This document shows positions 28,087-37,969 of a DNA stretch of 64,000 bases, piece by piece. The notes beneath the pieces are model-generated. The model was not told where the DNA came from and searched no databases. It was given only the letters and a program-made list of their open reading frames with translations. Position numbers and translations under genes: made by a program. The first letter of the stretch is position 1, and each line of letters starts with the position of its first letter. The DNA is from Saprospiraceae bacterium (GTDB lineage: Bacteria > Bacteroidota > Bacteroidia > Chitinophagales > Saprospiraceae): NCBI GenBank assembly GCA_020628475.1, contig JAHDFB010000012.1:1-64000 (forward strand). The letters run 5' to 3'.

Positions 28087-29529
28087 TTAATACATCTTTT
28101 GCACCATTTCCTTGAATTCGGCCTTAAATCCATGTGGATCAGCCAAAACAACCTGTTCCAACCAAGCGTTGATCGATTCGAAATCTGCCGTGCCTGAAAA
28201 TTCAGATTGAAACAGTAGCATGGCATATGCAGCAACACAAGCCGTAAATTGATGTTGATCGGAAGACGCTTTGAATGAAGAGCCTTTATCAAATATATCT
28301 AGCTCAATCAACTTACTTACATCCGAATCAGGTTCTTTGTATCTAAAGTCAATATCGAAGGTAGGAACTTGTTTATAATCAGGGTTATAATTCGGTTTGA
28401 TTTCGTACAAAGCTGTAATATTTTGATCGGCACCGATTTCACCAGCATCTTTTGAATCGTCTTCAAAATCTTCGTTGTTTAACAACCTATTTTCATAGCC
28501 GATCAAGCGATAGGCATCGACATTAGCAGGATTAAACTCGACTTGAACTTTGACATCTTTAGCTACGGTAAAGAATTTACTGTACTCATGTATAAATACT
28601 TTTTCCAATTGCTTTTCATTGTCAATATATTCATACGTCCCATTACCATGATTGGCTATTTGTTCTAAAGTATGATCATTGACGTTATTACCTACACCGA
28701 GTATGGTCAAGAAGATGTTGGATTTTTTCTTTTCTTCGATTAGCTCGATTAAGTCATCATGATTTGAAATTCCAATATTAAAATTCCCATCAGATGCCAC
28801 TATTATTCGATTATTGCCATCTGTGATGAAATGATCTTCCGCCATTTCATAAGCGGTAATAATTCCTTTTGAGCCCGCAGTGCCTCCACCGGAGCCCAAA
28901 GCGTTAATTTTCTTGATGATTTTTTTCTTATTGTCTTCACTGACCGCGGTGGACTCCAAAACAGCTTTGGTTCCTGAGGCATAGGTAACCAATGATATTC
29001 GATCGGCTTCATTCATTTCCTCCACCATCTTAATGAATCCCTTTTTGAGCATCGGTAAACGATCTTCAGGATCCATAGATCCTGAAATATCGATTAAAAA
29101 AACAAAATTGGACGGTGGCATATCTTTTTCGGCTATCGGTTTACCTTGAATTCCGATGCGTACAAGTTTATGATCGGTATTCCATGGACATGCACTGACC
29201 TCCCCATGAATGTCAATGGGATCTTCTGTATTATTAAAGCTGTAATTTAAATCAAAATAATTGATAAATTCCTCTGTTCTTATGGAATGGTTTGGTGGTT
29301 TAGAATTCTGTAATACGTATCTACGCATGTTGGCATAGGATGCACCGTCTGCATCAATTGAAAAAGTAGATACAGCCTCATCATTTACCTTAATAAATGG
29401 ATTTTCGACGATACCTTGGGGTGCATTTTCTGGGTTCGTTTCACCAAATTCACCCTGACTTAAATAAGAATCGCTGGTACATTGAGTGGCACCATAAGCC
29501 ACAAGTAATAAAAAGAAGTATTTTTTCAT
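28087..29529 (-). CDS. YfbK-like von Willebrand factor A domain lipoprotein
   Basis: 480 residues. The N-terminal signal ends at GATQC (Cys17), an unusual but plausible lipobox for this phylum. Residues 48-120 match the YfbK N-terminal region (STFSIDADGASYANMRRYV; RTEEFINYFDLNY). The VWA domain (about 141-310) has a complete MIDAS start, Asp147-x-Ser149-Gly-Ser151. The C-terminal DUF3520-type part follows (about 330-480). Metal-dependent protein-protein binding at the envelope is the expected role. Many homologues carry an N-terminal carboxypeptidase-like domain, absent here. Single gene. Confidence 0.88.
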   Translation of the reverse strand: MKKYFFLLLVAYGATQCTSDSYLSQGEFGETNPENAPQGIVENPFIKVNDEAVSTFSIDADGASYANMRRYVLQNSKPPNHSIRTEEFINYFDLNYSFNNTEDPIDIHGEVSACPWNTDHKLVRIGIQGKPIAEKDMPPSNFVFLIDISGSMDPEDRLPMLKKGFIKMVEEMNEADRISLVTYASGTKAVLESTAVSEDNKKKIIKKINALGSGGGTAGSKGIITAYEMAEDHFITDGNNRIIVASDGNFNIGISNHDDLIELIEEKKKSNIFLTILGVGNNVNDHTLEQIANHGNGTYEYIDNEKQLEKVFIHEYSKFFTVAKDVKVQVEFNPANVDAYRLIGYENRLLNNEDFEDDSKDAGEIGADQNITALYEIKPNYNPDYKQVPTFDIDFRYKEPDSDVSKLIELDIFDKGSSFKASSDQHQFTACVAAYAMLLFQSEFSGTADFESINAWLEQVVLADPHGFKAEFKEMVQKMY

Positions 29530-29877
29530 TTTGATGGATTAAAGTTTTGAAGAATGGTCTATATAACTATTGCCTAAACGAAATAGAAATAAATATGTCC
29601 ACAATGCATCAAAATAATTGATAAAAGGACTTCAAAATCAACATTCGACGAGTTGGTTTATATTCCGAACTAGCGATGAGAAACCACTTGTCCCAAGAAA
29701 GATGGAGAGCATCGATAGATCCAGAATCTTTCTTGCGGATGAGGCGAATGCCGAATGGTGTATCGTAGCGCCGCCCATTTTTTATGGGCGGAGTTCCCTA
29801 ATTTACAAAGAAATAGAATTTCTCAAAATTATCTTGTTTATTTGCAAGCAAGTTAGCTAATTGTGTCTCCCCTTATC
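29530..29877. other. Intergenic region with repeat and hairpin
   Basis: No convincing gene; an 80-codon frame on the plus strand (29618-29860) lacks family resemblance and runs through the repeat. GGATGAGGCGAATGCCGAA (29737-29755) repeats the 18131 block with one mismatch. It is followed by a strong stem CCGCCCAT-ttttt-ATGGGCGG (29771-29791), with no U-run. Promoters for the two divergent genes should lie here but no clear box was seen. Confidence 0.4.
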
Positions 29878-32800
29878 ATGAAGCAATTATTCTACTTCAT
29901 CGTATGTTCGTACTTACTGTGCTGCACCTGTAATGCTGTGCACGGTCAAGAATATGAATATATCTATGAAGATTTTTCGGATTTACTAGATGATGAATTT
30001 GTCCATTCGATTTCAATGGATAAGAAGGGAAATCTTTGGGGTAGTACCAGACAAGGTGTCTTTATATATGACGGTGTCACCATCGAGCAAGTGAATGAAT
30101 TCGACGCTTTTAATCTTGTCAAATATCTAGAATTTGATACACATGGAATGCTTTGGTTTCAAATTGAAAAATCTGATTATAATACAGAATCTTATGTTCA
30201 AGTGTATAACCCGGAAACTAGTAGTTTTTTAGAAGTTGAAGACTATGTTCCTGAAATCGATACCTTGTTACATTTGGATAAGGTCATTTCTTTTCACAAG
30301 AATAATGAAGGGCAACTTTGGTTGATTCAAAATAAATCCATTTTCTTGTACAGCGATCAAAGTATACGATTCAAACATACCTTCAATAATCAAGTTACAT
30401 CCTTCAATTTTTTCAGTAATCATCGATCCATCCTGTCCAAAAAAAAGGGCAGACAAATCAGTGATATTTATAATTTACTGACCGGAAATAAAATAGCAGA
30501 AATACCTGGTAGCTACGCGGCTTATGCATCTCTTATCTATAATAATGAACCGATCATTAATGCTTATATAAAACCAGGAAAACGATTTGAATTGATGGAT
30601 GCTCAGAACGATTCTCTAAGCAATAATTTCATTTCTTCTGTACAACAGCTTGAAACCAAGGATTACATTTTTCATAGTTTCCACAATCAGATTCAAAAGT
30701 TTGACAAGAATACGAAGAAATTAGCATTGATCAATACATCCAATAGTCCCCTCGACGGTAAAAAGATCGCCAAAATGACGGGAAATGAAGATGTCATTTG
30801 GCTACAAACAAATGCAGGGCTATTTCGAATGTATAGGAAGAAAATTATTTTCAATCATCAATTATCTGACTCCAAATATCGCGTTCGAAAATTTCTCCAA
30901 TTATCTGATGATAAGCTATTAATATTTACGGATAAATATTTAGCATTTTACAATAGAACTACCGGCGCAATTAATGTCAAAAAAGAGCGATACACTGGCT
31001 CTAATGCTTTCTTATGGAATGATAATACCTTGCATATCGGGACGATGTCGGGAGGATTTATTCGATATCATGTAGATCACATCCAAGAATCGATCGATAC
31101 GTGTTGCACGATTGTTGCTGCCAAAAATAACTTCTATACTTGTTCGTATGATGCGGATAGTCTGATACTTTTTGGTTCTGATCATCGAATCACATATCAG
31201 ATTAAAGGATCTTCTGAATTTCTTACCTTAAGAGATACGCTTCCTTCTAATATTTCGGATATCATACCTGCCCAAGACGCGAAGAACTTTTTTCTGTTGG
31301 GAGATCCTGGTCTTTTTCTCTTGAACATGGAGCACAAGAAGATTCGTTTATACGATGAATTAAGTGCATTTCACATTTCAGATATCCGACCGACCAAACA
31401 CCAAGAGAATGCCTACTGGATCAGCACAAAATTTGATGGTTTAATGTTATGGCACATCAAGGATGGTATTCTTCAACATTGGACTAAGCAGGATGGACTT
31501 AGTTTGAATAATATACACAGTGCTTATCAGGACAATCGTAATCGACTCTGGATGTCCACTGATCGAGGCATTAATGTACTTGATATTACTACCAATGAGA
31601 TTTCGATCTTAACACGAAAAGATGGATTGGTCGAAAATGAAATGAATCGCTTTGCACACCTGTTGATGGAAGACGGCACATTATTTTTCGGTTCACAGCA
31701 AGGATTTTTCTCCTTTGATCCAAACGAATACGAATTTCCTCAAACGAATCAAGCGGTTACTTTTAAATACTTAAAATACATTGTCACCCATGCCGCGAAA
31801 CCTCGAAAAATTGAATTGAATCAACTTGATCAGCACTCTATTTATATTAAAAGACATTACATAAACCCTAAATTAATTCTTTCGCCGGCTTTACCAGGGG
31901 AAAAGGTAGAGATTCGATACCGATTTTCCGAAGATGATACTTGGGCGCATGTTTTAAAAAACGAAATCCCTTTAAACAACATCTCGAAGAGCGAAGATCT
32001 TTTGATTAGTCGTCAGCTCGGTTTTAATAGCTGGTCTATACCGGAGATTTATAAGATTGAATACCAACTTCCGTTATATCGAAGACTATGGTTTATAATC
32101 AGTTCCATATTAATTATTGCAGGTCTGATCATTTTATATTTGATGTACATCAACTATCGGAGAAAAAAGGTAAATGATCGCATTCGACAAGAAATCAAGA
32201 TGCGAACCAAAGAACTCTCGGAAAATAACTTGAAACTCAGAGCTTCTAATCAATTGAATGATCAAATTTTTTCGATCATTGGGCACGATTTGCGCTCCCC
32301 TATTATCTCGCTAAACCATATCAGCGATACTTTTGATTATTTATTGGTAGAAAATAATATTCAAGGACTTAAAAAGCTGAGCCAGTCCATCGATAAAAAT
32401 TCTTCTAAGCTATTAAATCTTGTGGATAGGCTTCTTGACTGGGCCAGAGCTCAACGACGTGCCATCAATACCAGCAGCCACGTCGACATCTCAGAGGAAA
32501 TTAGATCCTGTATCGAATTAATGAAAGATTTAGCATTGGATAAAGATATTAAGATATCATATGATTTAAAGTCTTCTATTTTTACTGAAACAGATCCTGA
32601 AAGCTTCAAGATTATTGTTCGAAACCTTATTCATAATGCGATCAAGTTTAGCCCTCCCGAGAGCACTATTTCTATTCAATTATTTAAAGATCAGTTGATT
32701 CACGTTCATATCATTGATGCAGGTATAGGCTTTCCAAATGATGTCATTTATCACTTCAATAATCATAAGTTGATCCATTCTCGTCAGGGAACTAGAGGTG

Positions 32801-32925
32801 AAATCGGAACGGGAATGGGCTTGTCTATTTGCAAAGAATTAGCTGAAAAATTGGGTGGTACTCTAAGCATTGGACGAAATGATGACATTGGTAGTACCGC
32901 TCGTTTGGCTATTCCAAAACGTTAA
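29878..32925 (+). CDS. Two-component regulator propeller sensor histidine kinase
   Basis: 1015 residues from the ATG at 29878, chosen because it starts a clean signal peptide (MKQLFYFIVCSYLLCCTCNA). Periplasmic part (about 25-735): repeated regulator-propeller motifs (SMDKKGNLWGSTRQGVFIYD, LEFDTHGMLWFQ, YQDNRNRLWMSTDRGINVLD). One membrane segment (about 738-760), a coiled coil, then HisKA with the phospho-acceptor His near 802 in IGHDLRSP, and HATPase with NLIHNAIKFSPP (N box), DAGIGFP and GTGMGLSICKELAEKLGG. It lacks the receiver and AraC domain of hybrid (HTCS) relatives, so it needs a separate regulator. Its 3' end overlaps the convergent LytTR regulator gene by 4 bp. Confidence 0.92.
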   Translation: MKQLFYFIVCSYLLCCTCNAVHGQEYEYIYEDFSDLLDDEFVHSISMDKKGNLWGSTRQGVFIYDGVTIEQVNEFDAFNLVKYLEFDTHGMLWFQIEKSDYNTESYVQVYNPETSSFLEVEDYVPEIDTLLHLDKVISFHKNNEGQLWLIQNKSIFLYSDQSIRFKHTFNNQVTSFNFFSNHRSILSKKKGRQISDIYNLLTGNKIAEIPGSYAAYASLIYNNEPIINAYIKPGKRFELMDAQNDSLSNNFISSVQQLETKDYIFHSFHNQIQKFDKNTKKLALINTSNSPLDGKKIAKMTGNEDVIWLQTNAGLFRMYRKKIIFNHQLSDSKYRVRKFLQLSDDKLLIFTDKYLAFYNRTTGAINVKKERYTGSNAFLWNDNTLHIGTMSGGFIRYHVDHIQESIDTCCTIVAAKNNFYTCSYDADSLILFGSDHRITYQIKGSSEFLTLRDTLPSNISDIIPAQDAKNFFLLGDPGLFLLNMEHKKIRLYDELSAFHISDIRPTKHQENAYWISTKFDGLMLWHIKDGILQHWTKQDGLSLNNIHSAYQDNRNRLWMSTDRGINVLDITTNEISILTRKDGLVENEMNRFAHLLMEDGTLFFGSQQGFFSFDPNEYEFPQTNQAVTFKYLKYIVTHAAKPRKIELNQLDQHSIYIKRHYINPKLILSPALPGEKVEIRYRFSEDDTWAHVLKNEIPLNNISKSEDLLISRQLGFNSWSIPEIYKIEYQLPLYRRLWFIISSILIIAGLIILYLMYINYRRKKVNDRIRQEIKMRTKELSENNLKLRASNQLNDQIFSIIGHDLRSPIISLNHISDTFDYLLVENNIQGLKKLSQSIDKNSSKLLNLVDRLLDWARAQRRAINTSSHVDISEEIRSCIELMKDLALDKDIKISYDLKSSIFTETDPESFKIIVRNLIHNAIKFSPPESTISIQLFKDQLIHVHIIDAGIGFPNDVIYHFNNHKLIHSRQGTRGEIGTGMGLSICKELAEKLGGTLSIGRNDDIGSTARLAIPKR

Positions 32926-33632
32926 TCATTCATTCGGTTAATCAAATCCTTTTTGTACTTTCTTCCAATCGGAATCAGTGTTTGATTGACCTTTATTTCA
33001 TTATTCCCAATATTTAGATTTTGGACATAATTAATATTGACAAGATAAGCTCTGTGTACCTGGATGACTGCTTTGGTGTCTACTTTCTCTAAGATATTTT
33101 TCAATGATGAACGAATAGCGATTTTTTTGTTTTCGAACATCAAATAACAATAATTACCTTCGGAACGCACGAAATGTAGTTCGGACGGTTTGATGGGAAC
33201 CAATTTGCCTTTGTTACGAATAAATACAGAATGATCCGATCGCTGGATATCGCCCCCTTTTTGTTTGGCTTCAATTTTTTCTCGCAGTGCTCCGTCAACA
33301 GCACTTTTCAAGGTCATAGGATCAACGGGTTTGGTCAAGAAGATATAGGGTTTGGCCATTTGACTCTTTTCAAATATTTCTTGTTCTTTATAGGCCGAAA
33401 CAAATATTATAGGAATATTGAGACTTTTTTGATTGAAGAACTCGTAGGCGTATTTACCATCCTCCAATTTGACATCACTGATTATGATATCCACGTGATT
33501 TTTAAGCAACATTTCTTCTATACCATCAATCGAACTGACTATGTCTAAGACTTTGATTCCCATAGCCTGAACCTGAACTTTCACGTTCATTCCAAAAGCG
33601 AAATCATCTTCAATTATAAGACAAGAAAACAT
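32922..33632 (-). CDS. LytTR family response regulator
   Basis: 236 residues. Receiver domain 1-120 with acidic pair IIEDD (8-10), phospho-acceptor Asp53 in IIISDVKLEDG, and Lys near 101 in FLTKPVD. LytTR DNA-binding domain about 137-236: VPIKPSELHFVRSEGNYCYL, IRSSLKNILEKV, IQVHRAYLVNINYVQ, IPIGRKYKKDL. Regulates transcription on phosphorylation. LytTR regulators usually pair with His_kinase-type sensors; no such sensor is adjacent, and the convergent propeller kinase is of the HisKA type, so the partner is uncertain. Confidence 0.92.
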   Translation of the reverse strand: MFSCLIIEDDFAFGMNVKVQVQAMGIKVLDIVSSIDGIEEMLLKNHVDIIISDVKLEDGKYAYEFFNQKSLNIPIIFVSAYKEQEIFEKSQMAKPYIFLTKPVDPMTLKSAVDGALREKIEAKQKGGDIQRSDHSVFIRNKGKLVPIKPSELHFVRSEGNYCYLMFENKKIAIRSSLKNILEKVDTKAVIQVHRAYLVNINYVQNLNIGNNEIKVNQTLIPIGRKYKKDLINRMND

Positions 33633-33928
33633 ATTGAGTCAATTTGCCGTAAAGGAATAGAATAATGCAATTTTTTTGTAGTATTTTATAAAAAGTAGTT
33701 ACAAAATATGTTAAAACTGTTATAAAATGATGAGGAACTGATTTTTTCTTTAGGGCATAATTATTTTAAGGTAATATTTCCCATTTTCACACGTATTCCT
33801 TTGGGTTTTTCTTGCCGGATTTAAATTCATTTTAATAACAAATCATTACTAACTCTATGTTAAACATAACGAATCGTTATTTGTTCTTTAATTTGTACTT
33901 TTAAACTTATTTACTGAACAACTACGGC
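33633..33928. promoter_or_regulatory. Upstream region of cytochrome c gene with palindrome
   Basis: No gene. A 15-bp palindrome ATAACGA-A-TCGTTAT (33867-33881) lies 47 bp before the cytochrome c ATG and is a candidate operator. TTAATTTG (33890-33897) is one base off TAnnTTTG. Confidence 0.4.
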
Positions 33929-34315
33929 ATGCATTACACTATATTATTTTTACTGTTCATGGGATCTCATATGATCTTTTTAAATAATGAGACAAAATTA
34001 ACAGATCAGGAGCCACTTTTCACAAAAGAGCAATTAGATAAAGCGGATCAGGTCATTAAGAAAAGTAAAGCAAAGAAGGTAAAAAAAGTGGATGCTCCCC
34101 TACTTTTTAAGCAATCCTGCGCATCTTGTCATGGCCGAAAAGGTGGATTGGGGCTTGCTGGAGCTGCAGACCTTACGGCTTCCAAAATGCCTCTAAGAAA
34201 ACAAGTTGCTATCATTTACTTTGGGAAAAATACCATGCAGGCCTATGGAGATCATTTCAGTACCGATGAAATAGTTGCTATAGCCAAGTATATTTCAACA
34301 CTGCGAAAGTCATAA
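33929..34315 (+). CDS. Small exported mono-heme cytochrome c
   Basis: 128 residues. The N-terminal hydrophobic segment (3-19) is a signal peptide or anchor. A Lys-rich linker (44-53) is followed by a class I cytochrome c domain: heme motif Cys64-x-x-Cys67-His68 (SCASCHGRKGGLG), Met103 as likely axial ligand (NTMQAYGD), and a C-terminal helix IVAIAKYISTLR. Periplasmic electron carrier. Stands alone, converging with the DUF819 gene. Partner oxidase or reductase not in this window, apart from the broken di-heme peroxidase at 48866. Confidence 0.88.
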   Translation: MHYTILFLLFMGSHMIFLNNETKLTDQEPLFTKEQLDKADQVIKKSKAKKVKKVDAPLLFKQSCASCHGRKGGLGLAGAADLTASKMPLRKQVAIIYFGKNTMQAYGDHFSTDEIVAIAKYISTLRKS

Positions 34316-34328
34316 ATCTAGGATTGCC

Positions 34329-35453
34329 TTAGGTCAACATGGTCTGCAATAATTGATGTACCGAAACACCTAGAAAATTACCTATGGCATAGCCTATCAA
34401 TCCAGTCGCTATTCCCGCAAAAACAATTTTCCGATTACCTAGAATAGAAGCGATTTGCCCAACAAAAGGTGGTCCATACAAGGCCGCTGTCGAAGTGATG
34501 ATCGTCGTATCTCTGTCTATTTTACTCAAATAAGATAACAATAAATGGATTAATATCGTACTCAGCCAAGTGGCTGCCGTAAATAATATGAGGTATAAAC
34601 TTTTATCCAAAATCTCTCCCAAATCAGACATCATGCCTACCGCAATACAAAACATCATAATCAGATAATCGCCTGCCTCAAATGAACCTTTTAGAGCTCG
34701 GATTGGGGGGACAAAAGAAGCGATGACACCTAATGTACTCAATAACAATATCAATAAGGTACTTTGTTTATCCAAATCCCCAAACATAGAAATTGTTCCA
34801 ACCGTCACCGCAGCTATTAATAAAGATATACCAATCGCTGCCAACATATTTTTCCAATCTTTCCATTGAAAACGTTCTTCATCCAAATTGTCCTCTTCCT
34901 CCGTATTTTTGTACTCCGGCAGTATTTTCGCAAAGATTATTGGTGCTACGGAAGTGAGAAATAACAAATACATCCCTCCTACCAACATTTCAACGGTATT
35001 GATTCCTACAATTGTATTTGCCGGAGCACTGATCGCTAAGCCCACCGCTTGCAAATTAGCTGTTCCTCCTGTATATACGCCTACCAACATCGCAGCAGGA
35101 TTCCAAATTTCCGCTATAGAATCTTGAAATACAAACGAAAATAATAGACAGGATACAAGAGCCGCTATGACCGCATAAAAAAATGAAAGTACGGTGGAAC
35201 CAGCATGTTTAAACCAAGCTATAATATCGGCAGAAAATAACAATAGCGGAATGGCAATCAATATGGTGGCTTTGGAAAGTTGCATACTGATGGCTTCATC
35301 CACTTCAAAAATACCAAAGGTGGCAATGGCAATCCCGATGACATAACACATCACCACAGGGCTCAACACTCGGCTAATTTTCTTACCATTCAACCAATAC
35401 ATCAAAAGTGCCGGGCCGAATATGATAATAAAAAGTTGAAGTATGAGAGCCAT
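34329..35453 (-). CDS. DUF819 family integral membrane protein
   Basis: 374 residues with about 10-11 membrane segments. The pattern NGKKISRVLSPVVMCYVIGI, LLLFSADIIAWFKHAG, AAMLVGVYTGGTANLQAVG and ALYGPPFVGQIASILGNRKI is that of DUF819 (YjcL-like) proteins. The glycine-rich TGGTANLQA and GPP blocks may line a transport path. Transport function is assumed for the family, but no substrate is established. Single gene. Confidence 0.85.
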   Translation of the reverse strand: MALILQLFIIIFGPALLMYWLNGKKISRVLSPVVMCYVIGIAIATFGIFEVDEAISMQLSKATILIAIPLLLFSADIIAWFKHAGSTVLSFFYAVIAALVSCLLFSFVFQDSIAEIWNPAAMLVGVYTGGTANLQAVGLAISAPANTIVGINTVEMLVGGMYLLFLTSVAPIIFAKILPEYKNTEEEDNLDEERFQWKDWKNMLAAIGISLLIAAVTVGTISMFGDLDKQSTLLILLLSTLGVIASFVPPIRALKGSFEAGDYLIMMFCIAVGMMSDLGEILDKSLYLILFTAATWLSTILIHLLLSYLSKIDRDTTIITSTAALYGPPFVGQIASILGNRKIVFAGIATGLIGYAIGNFLGVSVHQLLQTMLT

Positions 35454-35532
35454 TAAAATGTACTTGACAGGTAGTAAATATCATGAAGACTTACATCAAT
35501 TACAAATCTTGATTCGAATAATCCTATTTTTT

Positions 35533-36207
35533 TTAAAGACTGCATCGAATTCCAATTTGAGAAAATAGCCCCAATTCGAAATCAAAAACGTTGATGCGCT
35601 CATTGATCATCACATTTTCATCAATGATGACTCGTTCTCCCCCTTTTCTGGCGAAATTAAGGGCGATAGGATTTACAGATAACTGAATATGTTTACTTAG
35701 TGGAATTAAGAAAACCATATCAAAACCGAAGCCAACTTTGAATCCATTTTCACTCATACTAAACCTTTCAGCAAGATCTGGATCGGTCAACACCCGTTGA
35801 TTGTTAAAATCTCCGTAGAAAAATTTGGAACCTATGTTCCATCTTAATCGCTCACCATCTAGTAGGAAATATTCGGTCCCCATATACAAGATAAAACCAG
35901 TCTGACTAAACAATTCATCCTCTTCCATAAAAAATGGGGTAATTGGTCTTTGAACGATACTGAACCAATCCGATTCAAATCCTATATTGAGATTAAAATC
36001 ATCTCGAAAATGGAATCCCAATTCCGCTGATTTTGGGATCACTATCTGTTTTCTATTCTCAGAAACCAGTTCAATCAATGTAGAAGCGCCAATTGGATTG
36101 ATCTCGACGTAAAATCGCTCATAATTTTTTTTAGTTGGAGCAGCTTCTTGTGCTGATGCTACCATCACAAGGGTTAGCAAAGCTAAGGTAAATAGGAACT
36201 TTTTCAT
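35533..36207 (-). CDS. Predicted outer membrane beta-barrel protein
   Basis: 224 residues. Signal peptide 1-19 (MVASAQE). The mature part is rich in alternating hydrophobic/aromatic strands (FYVEINPIGASTLIEL, FNLNIGFESDWFSI, FILYMGTEYFLL, LRWNIGSKFFYGDF, FKVGFGFDMVFLIPL) and ends in a Phe/Ile-containing strand, as expected for a small barrel. No specific family recognised. Separate from its neighbours. Confidence 0.7.
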   Translation of the reverse strand: MKKFLFTLALLTLVMVASAQEAAPTKKNYERFYVEINPIGASTLIELVSENRKQIVIPKSAELGFHFRDDFNLNIGFESDWFSIVQRPITPFFMEEDELFSQTGFILYMGTEYFLLDGERLRWNIGSKFFYGDFNNQRVLTDPDLAERFSMSENGFKVGFGFDMVFLIPLSKHIQLSVNPIALNFARKGGERVIIDENVMINERINVFDFELGLFSQIGIRCSL

Positions 36208-36358
36208 ACAGTGTCTTTTTTTATACTAAAATATTCATTTTAAATTGATCCTCCAAAATGAATTACCAGACTCTTATTGAAGATATCTTTGAAAAATCAA
36301 GTCGCCCCGTTCAATGTTTGATCAAATTAAATGCTGATATGCTTGAGCACCATCCTTG

Positions 36359-37969
36359 CTAGTAAATGACGATGGATTTTATAAGAGGGGAAAAATCATT
36401 CCTATCGGTATAAATCTTCACATAATAGGCACCCGATGACAGACTCAAGTCCAATTGCAAAGCATGATCTAGAATTGCTTTTCGTTCATATACTTTAACA
36501 CCCGTAACATCAAAAATCTCTATGTGGTAAGGGCCGTTATTGAATTGATTTGTTTCTATTCTAAAAAATCCTCCATTTGGATTAGGATGTATATTGGCAT
36601 ATATATTATCTGAAGAAACTTGTGTGAAAAGTTCCAATTCCTGATCCATGAATTCCAAACGATCCTCAATCCAAGATTTTAGATAATCTACTTCTTCTTG
36701 ATAGGTATCTCCGATAAATTGATTTGGCCAAATATAGGTTCCCAAAACAGGCCACGTTTCGAAGTTTCGATCTGCGGCCTCACCGATCCGAAGCTGCAGA
36801 CTATCTATAATATAACATATTTTCTCGTTGGAAAAGGTAGATGCACGTAATGAAATCCATCGATCTCCTAATGCTTGTTTAAAATTGGGGTCTTCTAAAA
36901 ATCGTTTCCACCAGAAATGATTGCTAAAAAAATCATTCCCACATATCGTATTAAAATCCCATTGCCAACCTTCGACTTGTCCTCCCTCGCAATAATCCGC
37001 ATTTCCAAATCCTAAATTAAAATCCCAAACCGGTCCCATTTCTAAAAGACCGTTTTTATCCTTATGCATATAACTGGAAATTCGATATCCGTCCACATTT
37101 CTAGTCAGTTCATTCATGATCATGAAATCAACAAAACTATTTACATCAATATATTCACTATAATGCGTTCCTTGATATTGAAACGTTGGATGGTGCAGTG
37201 CTTGCTCAAATACCGTAATGTATGCTTCTATATAATCCTTTTGTTCTTCTTGAATCTCATCAAATTTGGGATAAGCGGCTACAAATTGTGCTTTTTGCCA
37301 TGCTGACGGATACGGATCGATTGGCGAAGTCCAAAGCACCTCATCATCCTGATCGTATTTATCAAATCGCACAATATATCCCCCTTCTAGTTCTTCACCA
37401 CTAATATCTTCTGGTTTTAACTTGGACAAATCCAAGCGCGAGGCAGATCGTTTAATTTTTTCTGTCAGAATATAAACGCCTTGATACGTTCCATTCAAAA
37501 CCAATTCACAATATCGAACTCGCGGTGCATAATCCATGATCTGACCAGCCAAGATATAACTCAGAGGATTACGCATAAGGCTTTTGTCGCTAAAAGGAGC
37601 TGAAAGTACAAAGTCACTTTCCGATGGAAGGTCTAAAATACTTGTATCGAGATCATTTCCTTCAATATCTCGAATCTCAATACCATATTGTTTTTTGGGA
37701 AACCAAAGGGAAGATTGCCCCCTAATTTCAATACCGATAGCTCCTTGAAAATGGTCAAAAGGATCATTGATATGATTCATCCCATCTGGATTATTGATAA
37801 TCCCCATAAAAGCTTCCACTTTGGGCTCATCGGGAATCTCTGTAGGAGCGGTAATAACAACAATGGGAAGATGCGATTCTGTGAGTTGAGCAAATAGAAC
37901 TCTTGATCCCAACAGTAGTAGAATAATCAAGCTAAATTGTATCGCACTTTCTTTTGTGAATCTATGCAT
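36359..37969 (-). CDS. CotH kinase family protein with T9SS domain
   Basis: 536 residues. Signal peptide 1-27. The CotH kinase fold covers about 60-400: GIEIRGQSSLWFPKKQYGIEI (split; Lys in FPKKQY is the ATP-site type), VYILTEKIKRSASRLDLSKL, GGYIVRFDKYD, then GPVWDFNLGFGNADYCEG with the metal-binding Asp. The last 80 residues form a type A T9SS domain (IHPNPNGGFFRIET; YHIEIFDVTGVKVYE; SSGAYYVKIY). CotH proteins phosphorylate secreted proteins in Bacillus spores; in Bacteroidota the substrate is unknown. Start overlaps the 3' end of the upstream gene by 8 bp, so the two form an operon. Confidence 0.88.
   Translation of the reverse strand: MHRFTKESAIQFSLIILLLLGSRVLFAQLTESHLPIVVITAPTEIPDEPKVEAFMGIINNPDGMNHINDPFDHFQGAIGIEIRGQSSLWFPKKQYGIEIRDIEGNDLDTSILDLPSESDFVLSAPFSDKSLMRNPLSYILAGQIMDYAPRVRYCELVLNGTYQGVYILTEKIKRSASRLDLSKLKPEDISGEELEGGYIVRFDKYDQDDEVLWTSPIDPYPSAWQKAQFVAAYPKFDEIQEEQKDYIEAYITVFEQALHHPTFQYQGTHYSEYIDVNSFVDFMIMNELTRNVDGYRISSYMHKDKNGLLEMGPVWDFNLGFGNADYCEGGQVEGWQWDFNTICGNDFFSNHFWWKRFLEDPNFKQALGDRWISLRASTFSNEKICYIIDSLQLRIGEAADRNFETWPVLGTYIWPNQFIGDTYQEEVDYLKSWIEDRLEFMDQELELFTQVSSDNIYANIHPNPNGGFFRIETNQFNNGPYHIEIFDVTGVKVYERKAILDHALQLDLSLSSGAYYVKIYTDRNDFSPLIKSIVIY

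Noticed and set aside
29618-29860. 80-codon plus-strand frame before the propeller kinase
   Set aside because: It reads through the dispersed repeat and hairpin and has no recognisable domain or signal.
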